Assembly: GCA_038221545.1 (NCBI GenBank)
Contig: JBBRIE010000045.1
Location: forward strand, 1-17,084
Origin: JBBQNY01 sp038221545
GTDB lineage: Bacteria > Pseudomonadota > Gammaproteobacteria > Xanthomonadales > Ahniellaceae
Direction: 5' to 3'
Length of the DNA stretch: 17,084 bases
Made by a program: the position numbers and the translations under genes. Positions 1 to 6,602 of this stretch are shown in pieces. Every line of letters begins with the position of its first letter. The stretch's first letter is position 1. The notes beneath the pieces were generated by a model. That model did no database searches, was not told the DNA's origin, and saw only the letters and a program-made list of their open reading frames with translations.

Positions 1-1056
1 CACTCGGTGGAATTCCTGCGCGAAGTAGCGCACCTGCGGCCCCGCACCAATCTTTTTGGAGCAGTGACGCGGGTCAGGCACACCATCGCGCAGGCCATCC
101 ACCGGTTCTTCGATCAACGCGGCTTCTACTGGATCAACACGCCTATCGTGACCACGTCGGATGCGGAAGGCGCGGGGCAGATGTTCCGGGTGTCGACTCT
201 GGACCTGGTCAACCTGCCTCGAACGGAGTCCGGCGCGATCGACTTCTCGCGCGACTTCTTCGGCAAGGAGACCTTCCTTACGGTGTCCGGCCAGCTGAAT
301 GTGGAGGCCTACTGCCTCGCGCTCAGCAAGGTCTATACGTTCGGACCGACCTTCCGCGCGGAAAACTCCAACACGACGCGGCACCTGGCCGAGTTCTGGA
401 TGATCGAACCCGAAATCGCGTTCGCGGACCTCGACGACAACGCGACGCTGGCCGAGGATTTTCTCAAGTTCATTTTCCGCTCGGTGCTCGACGAACGCGC
501 GGACGACATGGCCTTCTTCGCGGAACGCGTGGAAAAGACCGCACTGACACGTCTCCAGCAGTTCGTGGCGCAGCCCTTCGAGCGGATCGAATATGGCGCG
601 GCGATCGAGATCCTGCGTGCCTCCGGTCGCAGCTTCGAGTATCCCGTCGAATGGGGCCTCGACCTCCAGACCGAGCACGAGCGCTTCCTCGTCGAGGAGC
701 ATGTAGGCCGTCCGGTCGTGGTCATGAACTACCCCGAGCACTTCAAGGCTTTCTACATGCGCCTCAACGACGACGGCCGCACCGTTGCCGCCATGGACGT
801 GCTGGCGCCCGGTATCGGCGAGATCATCGGCGGATCGCAGCGCGAGGAGCGTCTCGACGTCCTGGACAAACGCATCGTGCAGTTCGGCCTCGATTGCGAC
901 CACTACCAGTGGTATCGCGATCTCCGACGCTACGGAAGCGTGCCGCATGCGGGTTTCGGCCTCGGCTTCGAACGCCTCGTCGTGTACGTGTGCGGCCTTG
1001 CCAACATCCGCGACGCCAGCCCCTACCCCCGCACTCCCGGCCACGCGACATTCTGA
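1..1056 (+). CDS. asnS: Asparaginyl-tRNA synthetase, 5' end cut off
   Basis: Class II aminoacyl-tRNA synthetase that charges tRNA-Asn with asparagine in the cytoplasm. The frame is open from base 1 (HSVEFLREVAHLRPRTN), so the gene begins outside the window and the GTG at 7 is an internal valine. About 351 residues are present. E. coli AsnRS has 466, so roughly 115 N-terminal residues, the OB-fold anticodon-binding domain, are missing. Seen directly: the AsnRS stretch SDAEGAGQMFRVSTLDL, motif 2 (FRAENSNTTRHLAEFWM, about 352-402), the GIGEIIGGSQREERLDVL loop, and motif 3 (GFGLGFERL, about 952-978). The protein ends in PRTPGHATF, close to the usual PRTP-x-x-A-x-F terminus. Similarity to E. coli AsnS as I remember it is high throughout. 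Stop TGA at 1054-1056. The next gene starts 18 bases on, so read-through transcription is plausible. Confidence 0.97.
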   Translation, partial: HSVEFLREVAHLRPRTNLFGAVTRVRHTIAQAIHRFFDQRGFYWINTPIVTTSDAEGAGQMFRVSTLDLVNLPRTESGAIDFSRDFFGKETFLTVSGQLNVEAYCLALSKVYTFGPTFRAENSNTTRHLAEFWMIEPEIAFADLDDNATLAEDFLKFIFRSVLDERADDMAFFAERVEKTALTRLQQFVAQPFERIEYGAAIEILRASGRSFEYPVEWGLDLQTEHERFLVEEHVGRPVVVMNYPEHFKAFYMRLNDDGRTVAAMDVLAPGIGEIIGGSQREERLDVLDKRIVQFGLDCDHYQWYRDLRRYGSVPHAGFGLGFERLVVYVCGLANIRDASPYPRTPGHATF

Positions 1057-1074
1057 AATGAAGGATGACTCCTC

Positions 1075-1377
1075 GTGATCCTCTTCTTTGCACTGATCGG
1101 GGTCGCTTTCGCCATCTCGGGCGTCCTCGGCTTCCTGTTCTTCTGGGCGATGGCGCAAGTCCACCTGCACGACCGGCATCGAGAGACCGCCGCCGCGACG
1201 CCCGGACTCGGCTTTGCCTCTCCGCGCGCCATCGCCTGGCTGCTGTCGGGCGGCTACCGCCGACTCGGCGACGCCCGGCTCGACGGCCTCGCGCTGCCCG
1301 CGCAGATCTGTCTGTGGGCTACCTTCTTCGGCCTTGGCGTCGCGGGCTTTCTGGTCATGCTGGAGAGGTTCTCGTGA
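1075..1377 (+). CDS. Small protein with two membrane segments, function unknown
   Basis: 100-residue protein that I do not recognise. It has a strongly hydrophobic N-terminal segment (about residues 2-27, ILFFALIGVAFAISGVLGF) and a second near the C-terminus (about 74-95). Between them is a hydrophilic, Arg/His-rich loop of some 45 residues. This suggests an inner-membrane protein with two spans. The start is GTG at 1075, preceded by AAGGA at 1061-1065. The ATG at 1059 only opens a six-codon frame and the ATG at 1065 is in another frame. The stop overlaps the start of the next gene by four bases (GTGA), so the two genes are very probably translationally coupled and work together. No signal-peptidase site or lipobox is evident. 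Confidence 0.72.
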   Translation: MILFFALIGVAFAISGVLGFLFFWAMAQVHLHDRHRETAAATPGLGFASPRAIAWLLSGGYRRLGDARLDGLALPAQICLWATFFGLGVAGFLVMLERFS

Positions 1378-1679
1378 GCGACTTCGAATCCGAGCAGTGG
1401 TGGCTTGCCGCGCTCGGTCGAACGCTCGTCTGGGCGCGGCTGCGCGTGCGATCCGGCGGGTCGGCCGAAGTTTTCGATTGCGACGGCAACCACCTCAGTT
1501 ACGACAGCGAGGATTCGGCACGGTCTGCGCTCCTCGATGCCGACTTCGTGTCGCTCGACGGCCTCGATTTCGAGGATGCCGGCCGGATGGGGATCGATCT
1601 CGACCACCTGGCTCCACCGGTCGGGCGTGACGACGAGGCACTGCGGCCGCTCATGATCCAGACGCCACCGGGGCACTGA
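1374..1679 (+). CDS. Small acidic hypothetical protein
   Basis: 101-residue soluble protein of unknown function. It starts at GTG 1374, which overlaps the upstream stop as GTGA, with a purine-rich ribosome-binding site (GGAGAGG, 1362-1368) six bases before it. The N-terminal part (about residues 1-30) has an aromatic run, EQWWLAALGRTLVWARLRV. The rest is rich in Asp (YDSEDSARSALLDADF, LDGLDFEDAG). I know no catalytic motif or family for it. The frame is also open upstream of 1374, but that extension overlaps the membrane-protein gene and has shadow-like Arg/Pro-rich composition, so I rejected it. The paiB-like gene begins two bases after the stop, which suggests one transcript with its neighbours. 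It could be a cytoplasmic partner of the preceding membrane protein; that is inferred from coupling only. Confidence 0.7.
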   Translation: MSDFESEQWWLAALGRTLVWARLRVRSGGSAEVFDCDGNHLSYDSEDSARSALLDADFVSLDGLDFEDAGRMGIDLDHLAPPVGRDDEALRPLMIQTPPGH

Positions 1680-1681
1680 AC

Positions 1682-2338
1682 ATGCACACGCCGCGCGCAT
1701 TTGCCGAGTCGGACCTGGCGGAACTGGATCGCCTGGTTGCGCGCGACGCCTTCGCGACGGTCGTGTCCTCCTGCGACGGCGCTCCCTTCGCGAGCCACCT
1801 GCCTTTGCTGTACGCCCGCGACGGTCAGCACGTGCGGTTCCGGGGCCATTGGGCGCTCCCCAATCCACAGTGGAGGAGCATCGACGGGCAGCAGGTCCTG
1901 CTGATCCTGCACGGTCCGCATGCCTATGTGTCCCCGAGCTGGTATGCCGATGCCGGGCGCCGGGTACCCACATGGAATTACGCGGTGGCGCATGTGTATG
2001 GGCAAGCCCGCGTTTTCCAGGATCCCGACATGCTCGCGCATCTGGTGGCAGAGCTCGCGGACAAATACGAAACCGGAATCGGTTCCCGCTGGCAGTTCGA
2101 TGCCCACGCGGACCACAACCGCGCTGACCTGCGAAGGATCGTGGGGTTCAGCCTCGAGGCGGAGCGGGTCGAGATCACGTTCAAGTTCAACCAGAACCAC
2201 CCCGTCGCCAATGTCCTCGGCGCCGCCGATGCGCTCGAGCGACTCGGGGGTGAACAACGCATGGAAGTCGCGGCGATCATGCGGGCTCGCCTCGAGCGCC
2301 GGGCGCAGGCGCTTGCCGACCAGGAGGAAACCGTTTGA
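1682..2338 (+). CDS. FMN-binding negative transcriptional regulator, PaiB family
   Basis: 218-residue protein of the PaiB family, which adopts an FMN-binding split-barrel fold like pyridoxamine-phosphate oxidases. B. subtilis PaiB (about 207 residues) was described as a negative regulator of sporulation and protease genes; the biochemical role in other bacteria is unclear. Family signatures seen here are AYVSPSWY (residues 81-88), VPTWNYAVAHVYG (95-107), GHWALPNPQW (55-64) and the C-terminal KFNQN (168-172), corresponding to the usual K-x-S-Q-N. Length is normal and nothing is missing. The stop TGA shares one base with the ATG of the SDR gene (TGATG), so the two are coupled. Its place just ahead of a kynurenine-degradation cluster makes it a candidate flavin-linked sensor or accessory protein for that cluster. 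That is an inference; it has no recognisable helix-turn-helix. Confidence 0.93.
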   Translation: MHTPRAFAESDLAELDRLVARDAFATVVSSCDGAPFASHLPLLYARDGQHVRFRGHWALPNPQWRSIDGQQVLLILHGPHAYVSPSWYADAGRRVPTWNYAVAHVYGQARVFQDPDMLAHLVAELADKYETGIGSRWQFDAHADHNRADLRRIVGFSLEAERVEITFKFNQNHPVANVLGAADALERLGGEQRMEVAAIMRARLERRAQALADQEETV

Positions 2339-3129
2339 TGAATCTCGACCTCACCGGCAAGCACGCGCTGGTCTGTGGCGGCTCGCAGGGCATCGGCCTC
2401 GCGGCGGCCATTGAGCTTGCGCTCCTTGGAGCGAACGTCACCCTGCTCGCGCGTTCCACCGATGCCCTGGAGCGGGCGCTGTCCTCCCTCCCGGGCGCCG
2501 ACGACCCCACGCGCCGGCACGCTGCGATCAGCGCGGACATGTCCGATCTCGCCGGGCTGGCGAATCAGGTCTCATCGCTCGCGCATGGCCAGGCCGTGCA
2601 CATCCTCGTCCACAACAGCGGCGGCCCGCCCGGCGGCCCGGCGCACCTGGCCCGCGCCGAAGACTTCGAGGCCGCGTTTCGCCAGCACCTGCTGGCAGGC
2701 CAGGTTCTGGTGCAGGCGGTGCTGCCTGGCATGCGCGAGTCGGGGTGGGGCCGCATCGTGAACGTGATTTCCACTTCGGTGCGCGAGCCGATCGTCAATC
2801 TCGGGGTGTCGAACACGGTGCGCGGCGCGGTCGCGGGCTGGTCGAAGACCCTGTCGCGCGAGTTGGGTCCGCTCGGGATCACCGTCAACAACGTGCTGCC
2901 GGGCTACACGCGCACTGGTCGTCTCGACCAGATCCTGGCCGACCGCGCACGCGCATCGGCTACCGACGAAGAGGTGGTCGCGCGAACGATGCTTGCGTCG
3001 GTGCCCGCGGGGCGTTTCGCCGATGCCAGCGAGATCGCTGCCGCGATCGCGTTCCTCGCGAGCCCTGCTGCGGCGTACATCAGCGGCGTGTCGCTGGCCG
3101 TCGATGGCGGCCGCATGCAATCGATCTGA
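2338..3129 (+). CDS. Atypical short-chain dehydrogenase/reductase-like protein without YxxxK
   Basis: 263-residue SDR-fold protein. The start is ATG 2338, not the TTG just before it, because a strong AGGAGG (2322-2327) lies ten bases upstream and the codon overlaps the paiB stop. The dinucleotide-binding motif GGSQGIG (14-20), an NSGGPPGG stretch in place of NNAG (93-100), and the C-terminal GVSLAVDGG (250-258) identify the superfamily. The catalytic Tyr-x-x-x-Lys is absent: aligning VRGAVAGWSKTL with the usual YSASKAAVAGL puts Ser158 and Arg162 in those positions. I recall a known subgroup (BKR-like SDRs, cd05344) that deviates in the same way, so this is probably a lineage trait rather than decay. 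It sits 35 bases upstream of the semialdehyde dehydrogenase gene and likely belongs to the same operon. The substrate is unknown, and a binding or non-redox role is possible. Confidence 0.9.
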   Translation: MNLDLTGKHALVCGGSQGIGLAAAIELALLGANVTLLARSTDALERALSSLPGADDPTRRHAAISADMSDLAGLANQVSSLAHGQAVHILVHNSGGPPGGPAHLARAEDFEAAFRQHLLAGQVLVQAVLPGMRESGWGRIVNVISTSVREPIVNLGVSNTVRGAVAGWSKTLSRELGPLGITVNNVLPGYTRTGRLDQILADRARASATDEEVVARTMLASVPAGRFADASEIAAAIAFLASPAAAYISGVSLAVDGGRMQSI

Positions 3130-3164
3130 AGCCGAGCGTCGGCCATGCGCGTAAGCTTGGAACC

Positions 3165-4601
3165 GTGAAGTTTCGACTCTCGAATTCGATGGGACAAGTC
3201 TCGGGTCAGCCGGTAGGCGGCGCCTGGATCGACGTGTTCGAGCCCGCCACGGGAACCGCATACGCCGAGTGCCCTGCCAGCGATTCGCGCGACGTCGAGG
3301 CAGCAGTCGCGGCAGCGGTGGAATCGTTCCCGGCATGGTCGACATCGACGAGCAGCACCCGCTCGCGATGGCTGGAGCGATTGGCGGACGCACTCGAGGC
3401 GCGAATCGACGAATTCGCACGCGCCGAGTCGCGCGATACCGGCAAGCCCCTGGCCCTGACGCGCGACAGCGAGATCCCGCGCGCGGTCGCGAACCTGCGT
3501 TTCTTCGCGCATGCGGCGACGCAGTTCGCCAGCGAATCGCACCACGGCGAGGCGGGCCTCAACTACACCTTGCGTCGGCCGCTCGGTGCAGTCGCGTGCA
3601 TTTCCCCGTGGAACCTTCCCCTCTACCTGTTCACCTGGAAGATCGCCCCTGCGCTCGCCGCCGGCAACACCGTGGTCGGCAAGCCATCCGAGGTGACGCC
3701 GGTAACCGCCGCAATGCTGGGCGACCTGGCTCGCGATATCGGCTTCCCCGCCGGCGTGTTGAACATCGTGCACGGCGCCGGCAACGACGTGGGTCCCGCG
3801 CTGGTCGGTCACCCCGACATCAAGGCGGTATCGTTCACGGGAAGCACCAGGGTCGGCCGCGAGATCGCCGCGATCTGCGCGTCCCAGTTCAAGAAGTGTT
3901 CGCTGGAACTTGGCGGCAAGAATCCGACGCTGGTGTTCGCCGACGCGCCACGCGAGCGCCTGTTCGATACGGTGCTGCGGTCTGCGTTCCAGAACGCGGG
4001 ACAGATCTGCCTGTGCGGATCGCGGATCCTGGTCGAGCGGATGTTCTACGAAAAATTCCGCGACCAACTGGTGGCGCGCACGGAGGCGCTCTCGGCCGGC
4101 GATCCCTTCGATCCGTCGACGACCTTTGGACCGCTCGCGTCGCGTGCCCACTACGACAAGGTTCTGGCATGCATCGAGCGCGCGCGCGACGAAGGCGGCA
4201 GGGTACTGTGCGGCGGTCACGCGATCGATCGTGCCGGGTGGTTCGTGGCACCGACCGTCATCGAGGGCCTTGACTGCGGGTGCTCCACCAATCGCGAGGA
4301 AATATTCGGGCCGGTGGTCACGTTGCAGGCGTTCGACACCGACGACGAGGCGATCGCCCTGGCGAACGCCGGCGACTATGGCCTCGCCGCCTCCGTCTGG
4401 ACCCAGCACCTGGGACGCGCCCATCGCATGGCGGCGGCGCTGGATGTCGGCATCGTCTGGATCAACACGTGGATGCTGCGGGACCTGCGCACGCCATTCG
4501 GCGGCAACCGCGATTCCGGCGTTGGCCGCGAAGGCGGCTTCGAGGCCATGCGGTTCTTCACCGAGGCCAGGAATGTCTGCATCGACAATTCGCCCAGGTG
4601 A
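3165..4601 (+). CDS. 2-Aminomuconate-6-semialdehyde dehydrogenase
   Basis: 478-residue NAD-dependent aldehyde dehydrogenase. In this setting it most likely oxidises 2-aminomuconate semialdehyde, the product of ACMS decarboxylase, to 2-aminomuconate. Seen in the sequence: oxyanion Asn150 (SPWN), cofactor Lys173 (GKPSE), FTGST (224-228), general base Glu248 (LELGGKNP), nucleophile Cys282 (NAGQICLCGSR) and EEIFGPVV near the C-terminus. All catalytic residues are present. The length is close to the roughly 490 of known AMSDH and hydroxymuconic semialdehyde dehydrogenases (amnC/nbaE/dmpC type). Sequence alone does not separate these; the neighbouring 3HAO, ACMSD and RidA genes do. I chose GTG 3165 because it gives the normal N-terminus (RLSNSMG...VFEPATG). 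ATG 3189 is an alternative that would trim eight residues. The ribosome-binding site is weak (TTGGAA). Confidence 0.92.
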   Translation: MKFRLSNSMGQVSGQPVGGAWIDVFEPATGTAYAECPASDSRDVEAAVAAAVESFPAWSTSTSSTRSRWLERLADALEARIDEFARAESRDTGKPLALTRDSEIPRAVANLRFFAHAATQFASESHHGEAGLNYTLRRPLGAVACISPWNLPLYLFTWKIAPALAAGNTVVGKPSEVTPVTAAMLGDLARDIGFPAGVLNIVHGAGNDVGPALVGHPDIKAVSFTGSTRVGREIAAICASQFKKCSLELGGKNPTLVFADAPRERLFDTVLRSAFQNAGQICLCGSRILVERMFYEKFRDQLVARTEALSAGDPFDPSTTFGPLASRAHYDKVLACIERARDEGGRVLCGGHAIDRAGWFVAPTVIEGLDCGCSTNREEIFGPVVTLQAFDTDDEAIALANAGDYGLAASVWTQHLGRAHRMAAALDVGIVWINTWMLRDLRTPFGGNRDSGVGREGGFEAMRFFTEARNVCIDNSPR

Positions 4602-4602
4602 A

Positions 4603-4614
4603 TGCACGCGTGCA
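4603..4614. repeat. 12-bp perfect palindrome in the amnC-amnD gap
   Basis: TGCACGCGTGCA is a perfect inverted repeat starting two bases after the dehydrogenase stop codon, inside the 103-base gap before the deaminase gene. No U-run follows, so it is not a standard terminator. It could be an operator half-site pair or chance. Nothing else stands out in this gap except the purine-rich GGGGGCGAGGG just before the next start. Confidence 0.4.
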
Positions 4615-4704
4615 GCGGACTCGACGGCAAGCGTCCCGGCAGGCGGCCAGGCAACGGGGTCGTGGCAGAATTCCGCAGCGCGCAACGGGTTACGGGGGCG
4701 AGGG

Positions 4705-5136
4705 ATGAACCAGTCGATCGATGCGGGCGGGGCGCCGAGGCCAGTGGGCCACTATCCGCATGCGAGGCGACTCGGGAATCTGTTGCTCCTCTCGGGCATC
4801 GGACCGCGCGACGCCCGCAACGACTCGATCCCTGGTAACGAGTACGCGGCCGATGGCTCGCTGGCCGGCTACGACATCGTCGCGCAATGCCATTCGGTCT
4901 TCGCGAATGTGCGCGCGGTACTCGAAGCCGCGGGTGCGGGATTCGACGATCTCGTCGACGTGACGGTGTACCTCACGGACATGGCGCGCGACTTCAAGGC
5001 CTACAACGCCATCTGGGCCGAGTATTTCCCCGACGTCGCGCGCGCACCCTGCCGCACCACGCTCGGCATCACGGCGCTGCCCACACCCATCGCGATCGAA
5101 CTCAAGTGCGTCGCGCGCGCACGGGAGCACGGCTGA
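4705..5136 (+). CDS. 2-Aminomuconate deaminase, RidA/YjgF/UK114 family
   Basis: 143-residue member of the RidA family. It is predicted to hydrolyse the enamine/imine of 2-aminomuconate to 4-oxalocrotonate (2-oxohex-3-enedioate) and ammonia. It matches pseudomonad 2-aminomuconate deaminase (NbaF/AmnD, about 142 residues) as I remember it: PxPVGxYPHARRxGNLLxLSGxGPR at the N-terminus (11-35), YDIVAQCHSVFANVRAVLE (56-74), LVDVTVYLTDM (83-93) and PCRTTLGITALPTPIAIELK (115-134). The RidA substrate-carboxylate arginine is Arg117 and the conserved Glu is Glu132. Start ATG 4705 follows GAGGG directly, with a further G-run just upstream, and agrees with the family N-terminus. Upstream frame extension would run into the dehydrogenase gene and was rejected. 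It directly follows the enzyme that makes its substrate, which supports the specific call over a generic RidA housekeeping role. Confidence 0.93.
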   Translation: MNQSIDAGGAPRPVGHYPHARRLGNLLLLSGIGPRDARNDSIPGNEYAADGSLAGYDIVAQCHSVFANVRAVLEAAGAGFDDLVDVTVYLTDMARDFKAYNAIWAEYFPDVARAPCRTTLGITALPTPIAIELKCVARAREHG

Positions 5137-5242
5137 CCTGCTGCCGACGGTGACGCGCCGCGGGTTCTTCGCAAGGCGCGATATCCTTCTCACCCGAGTC
5201 ACCGAACGCGCCTCGCGGCGTCCCGCACAGGACCTTCCTCGA

Positions 5243-5773
5243 ATGCTGCCAGCGCCATTCAACCTGCAGGGCTGGATCGAACAGCACCGGCACCTGCTCA
5301 AGCCCCCGGTCGGCAACAAGTGCGTCTTTGATGGGGATTTCATCGTGATGGTCGTCGGCGGCCCCAACGCGCGTACCGACTATCACTTCGACGAAGGTCC
5401 CGAGTGGTTCCACCAGCTCGAGGGCGAGATGGTGCTGCGCATCCAGGAGGACGGCGCGGTGCGCGACATCCCGATCCGCGCCGGCGACACCTTCCTGTTG
5501 CCGCCGCGCGTTCCACACTCGCCGCAACGGATGGAGAATTCCATCGGCCTTGTGATCGAGCGCAAGCGCCTCCCGCACGAGGACGACGGCCTCATGTGGT
5601 TCTGCGAACGCTGCAACACGAAGCTGTACGAGGAATTCTTCCACCTCGAGAACATCGAACTGGACTTCCCCCCCGTATTCGAGCGCTTCTACCGCTCGCT
5701 CGAGCGTCGCACCTGCAATGCCTGCGGCCACGTCAACGCCGCGCCGTCCCGCTACGTGATGCCGGACACCTGA
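5243..5773 (+). CDS. 3-Hydroxyanthranilate 3,4-dioxygenase
   Basis: 176-residue cupin dioxygenase that opens the ring of 3-hydroxyanthranilate with O2 to give 2-amino-3-carboxymuconate semialdehyde (ACMS). The catalytic iron ligands are His48, Glu54 and His92 (DYHFDEGPEWF and PPRVPHSP), matching His51/Glu57/His95 of the Cupriavidus metallidurans enzyme (174 residues). The substrate-binding arginines correspond to Arg44 and Arg96. The second, rubredoxin-like iron site of bacterial enzymes is complete: Cys121 and Cys124 (CERC) with Cys158 and Cys161 (CNAC). I chose ATG 5243 (MLPAPFNLQGW) over the in-frame GTG about 93 bases upstream because it matches family length and has AGGA at 5229-5232. 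The 106-base gap upstream of this gene shows no convincing promoter. The usual gene symbol is haoO or nbaC; I leave it blank because naming varies. Confidence 0.96.
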   Translation: MLPAPFNLQGWIEQHRHLLKPPVGNKCVFDGDFIVMVVGGPNARTDYHFDEGPEWFHQLEGEMVLRIQEDGAVRDIPIRAGDTFLLPPRVPHSPQRMENSIGLVIERKRLPHEDDGLMWFCERCNTKLYEEFFHLENIELDFPPVFERFYRSLERRTCNACGHVNAAPSRYVMPDT

Positions 5774-5838
5774 ATGTGCGACCTTTGTCATCGTTTGCAC
5801 GAGGCAAGTTTGTGATTGTGGGCCATCGCCTTGGCTGA
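5774..5838 (+). other. Leader region with two mini-ORFs ahead of the zeta-like gene
   Basis: Right after the dioxygenase stop, ATG 5774 opens a 13-residue frame (MCDLCHRLHEASL) ending at TGA 5813-5815. This is the same frame as the zeta-like gene, whose first possible codon is TTG 5816. In addition GAGG at 5801-5804 is well placed (7 bases) for GTG 5812, which reads only eight residues (MIVGHRLG) and stops at 5836-5838, overlapping a second possible zeta start, TTG 5831. TTGTCA at 5785-5790 resembles a -35 box but no good -10 follows. These could be translational-coupling leaders, remnants of a broken start region, or chance. Confidence 0.25.
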
Positions 5839-6358
5839 GTCCGCGCCTCGCATCGTGATCCTTGCTGGGCCGAACGGTGCCGGCGAATCGACGTTCGCGC
5901 GCCAGTTTCTTCCGCACGAGGCAGACTCACCGGCGTTCGTCAACGCTGATCTCATCGCCGCCGGCATCGCTCCGTTCGAGCCGCAGAAGGCGGCGATTCG
6001 CGCAGGCCGACTGATGCTCCAGGAGATCCAACGGCACGTCATGGCCAAAGAGAGTTTCGGATTCGAGTCAACCCTGGCCGGAAAAGGCTACGCGAAGATG
6101 ATCCCCAAGTGGCAGGCGCTTGGCTTTTCTGTGCACTTGATCCACTTGCGTCTACCATCGGTCCTCTCCGCCATCGACCGTGTGGCAGCGCGCGTAGCGC
6201 AGGGCGGTCACGACATTCCGCAAGGCATAGTCGCGCGTCGTTTTCACGCTGGCTGGCGAAACTTTGAGCGGCTGTATGCGCCGTTGGTGGACACCTGGCG
6301 TGTGTTCGAAAATTCCGGCCCGCTGCCGATGCTGGTGTCTCAAGGAAGCAGAACGTGA
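5816..6358 (+). CDS. Zeta-toxin-like P-loop kinase with Walker A Lys-to-Glu change
   Basis: 180 residues from TTG 5816, or 175 from TTG 5831. There is no ATG, and the true start is uncertain. The protein matches the chromosomal zeta-toxin family of P-loop kinases. Zeta/PezT enzymes phosphorylate UDP-N-acetylglucosamine; substrates of this branch are less certain. Seen: Walker A region GPNGAGEST (18-26), FVNADLIAAG with the family Asp (41-50, Asp45), FESTLAGKGYA (83-93, Glu84), GGHDIPQGIVARRF (130-143) with the C-terminal arginines, and WRVFENSG (161-168). The invariant Walker A lysine is replaced by Glu24 (codon GAA 5885-5887), which should abolish ATP phosphate binding, while the rest of the family pattern is kept. 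Base composition is somewhat lower in GC than nearby genes (34 of 60 in 6121-6180, against 40 of 60 in 7021-7080), hinting at separate origin. It overlaps the next gene by GTGA. Confidence 0.8.
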   Translation: MWAIALAESAPRIVILAGPNGAGESTFARQFLPHEADSPAFVNADLIAAGIAPFEPQKAAIRAGRLMLQEIQRHVMAKESFGFESTLAGKGYAKMIPKWQALGFSVHLIHLRLPSVLSAIDRVAARVAQGGHDIPQGIVARRFHAGWRNFERLYAPLVDTWRVFENSGPLPMLVSQGSRT

Positions 6359-6585
6359 ACAAGCCAGTTGTGCGATTCGAGTTTCCGCTGCGTGATGTCG
6401 AAGCAGCACTCCTGCGTTCTGCGGCGTACGCCCGCGAGCTGGCACGTCAAACTCGCACCCCTCTGGTGATCGTGCGCGAGGGGAGAATTCTGCGGTTGAT
6501 TCCAGGCCAGACTCCAGAGGCCGACGTCTTGCTGTCCTCGACGGAGCTGGAAATCGACCCGCAGTTCCGCGACGCGTCACGCTAA
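6355..6585 (+). CDS. Small partner of the zeta-like gene, candidate antitoxin
   Basis: 76-residue protein. The start is GTG 6355, overlapping the zeta-like stop by four bases, with a strong AAGGAAG at 6342-6348. It has a predicted helix (about 14-33, VEAALLRSAAYARELARQ) followed by TPLVIVREGRILRLIP (35-50), which looks like two short beta strands. Small proteins with an alanine-rich helix, then 'T-x-x-V-x-R-[DE]-G-K-I-V', often lie next to zeta-family genes in my recollection, so a toxin-antitoxin-like pair is plausible with the antitoxin second. This is not the classical epsilon or PezA antitoxin: it has no helix-turn-helix and is too short. Function is inferred from position only. The ACMS decarboxylase gene begins 17 bases after its stop. 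Confidence 0.7.
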   Translation: MNKPVVRFEFPLRDVEAALLRSAAYARELARQTRTPLVIVREGRILRLIPGQTPEADVLLSSTELEIDPQFRDASR

Positions 6586-6602
6586 CTCTCGGCAATTTCG
6601 CA

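Noticed and set aside
1065..1373. N-terminal extension of the 101-residue protein gene
   Set aside because: It overlaps the membrane-protein gene entirely and has non-coding-like Arg/Pro-rich translation; GTG 1374 has its own ribosome-binding site.
2745..3164. Upstream extension of the dehydrogenase frame
   Set aside because: It runs through the SDR gene in another frame with Arg/Gly-rich sequence; GTG 3165 gives the family N-terminus.
2904..4685. 593-codon open frame on the - strand
   Set aside because: It lies opposite the SDR and dehydrogenase genes, has shadow-type composition (Arg, Ala, Gly, His) and no motif.
5150..5242. Longer start of the dioxygenase
   Set aside because: The added 31 residues are Arg-rich and have no counterpart in the family; ATG 5243 gives the standard length.
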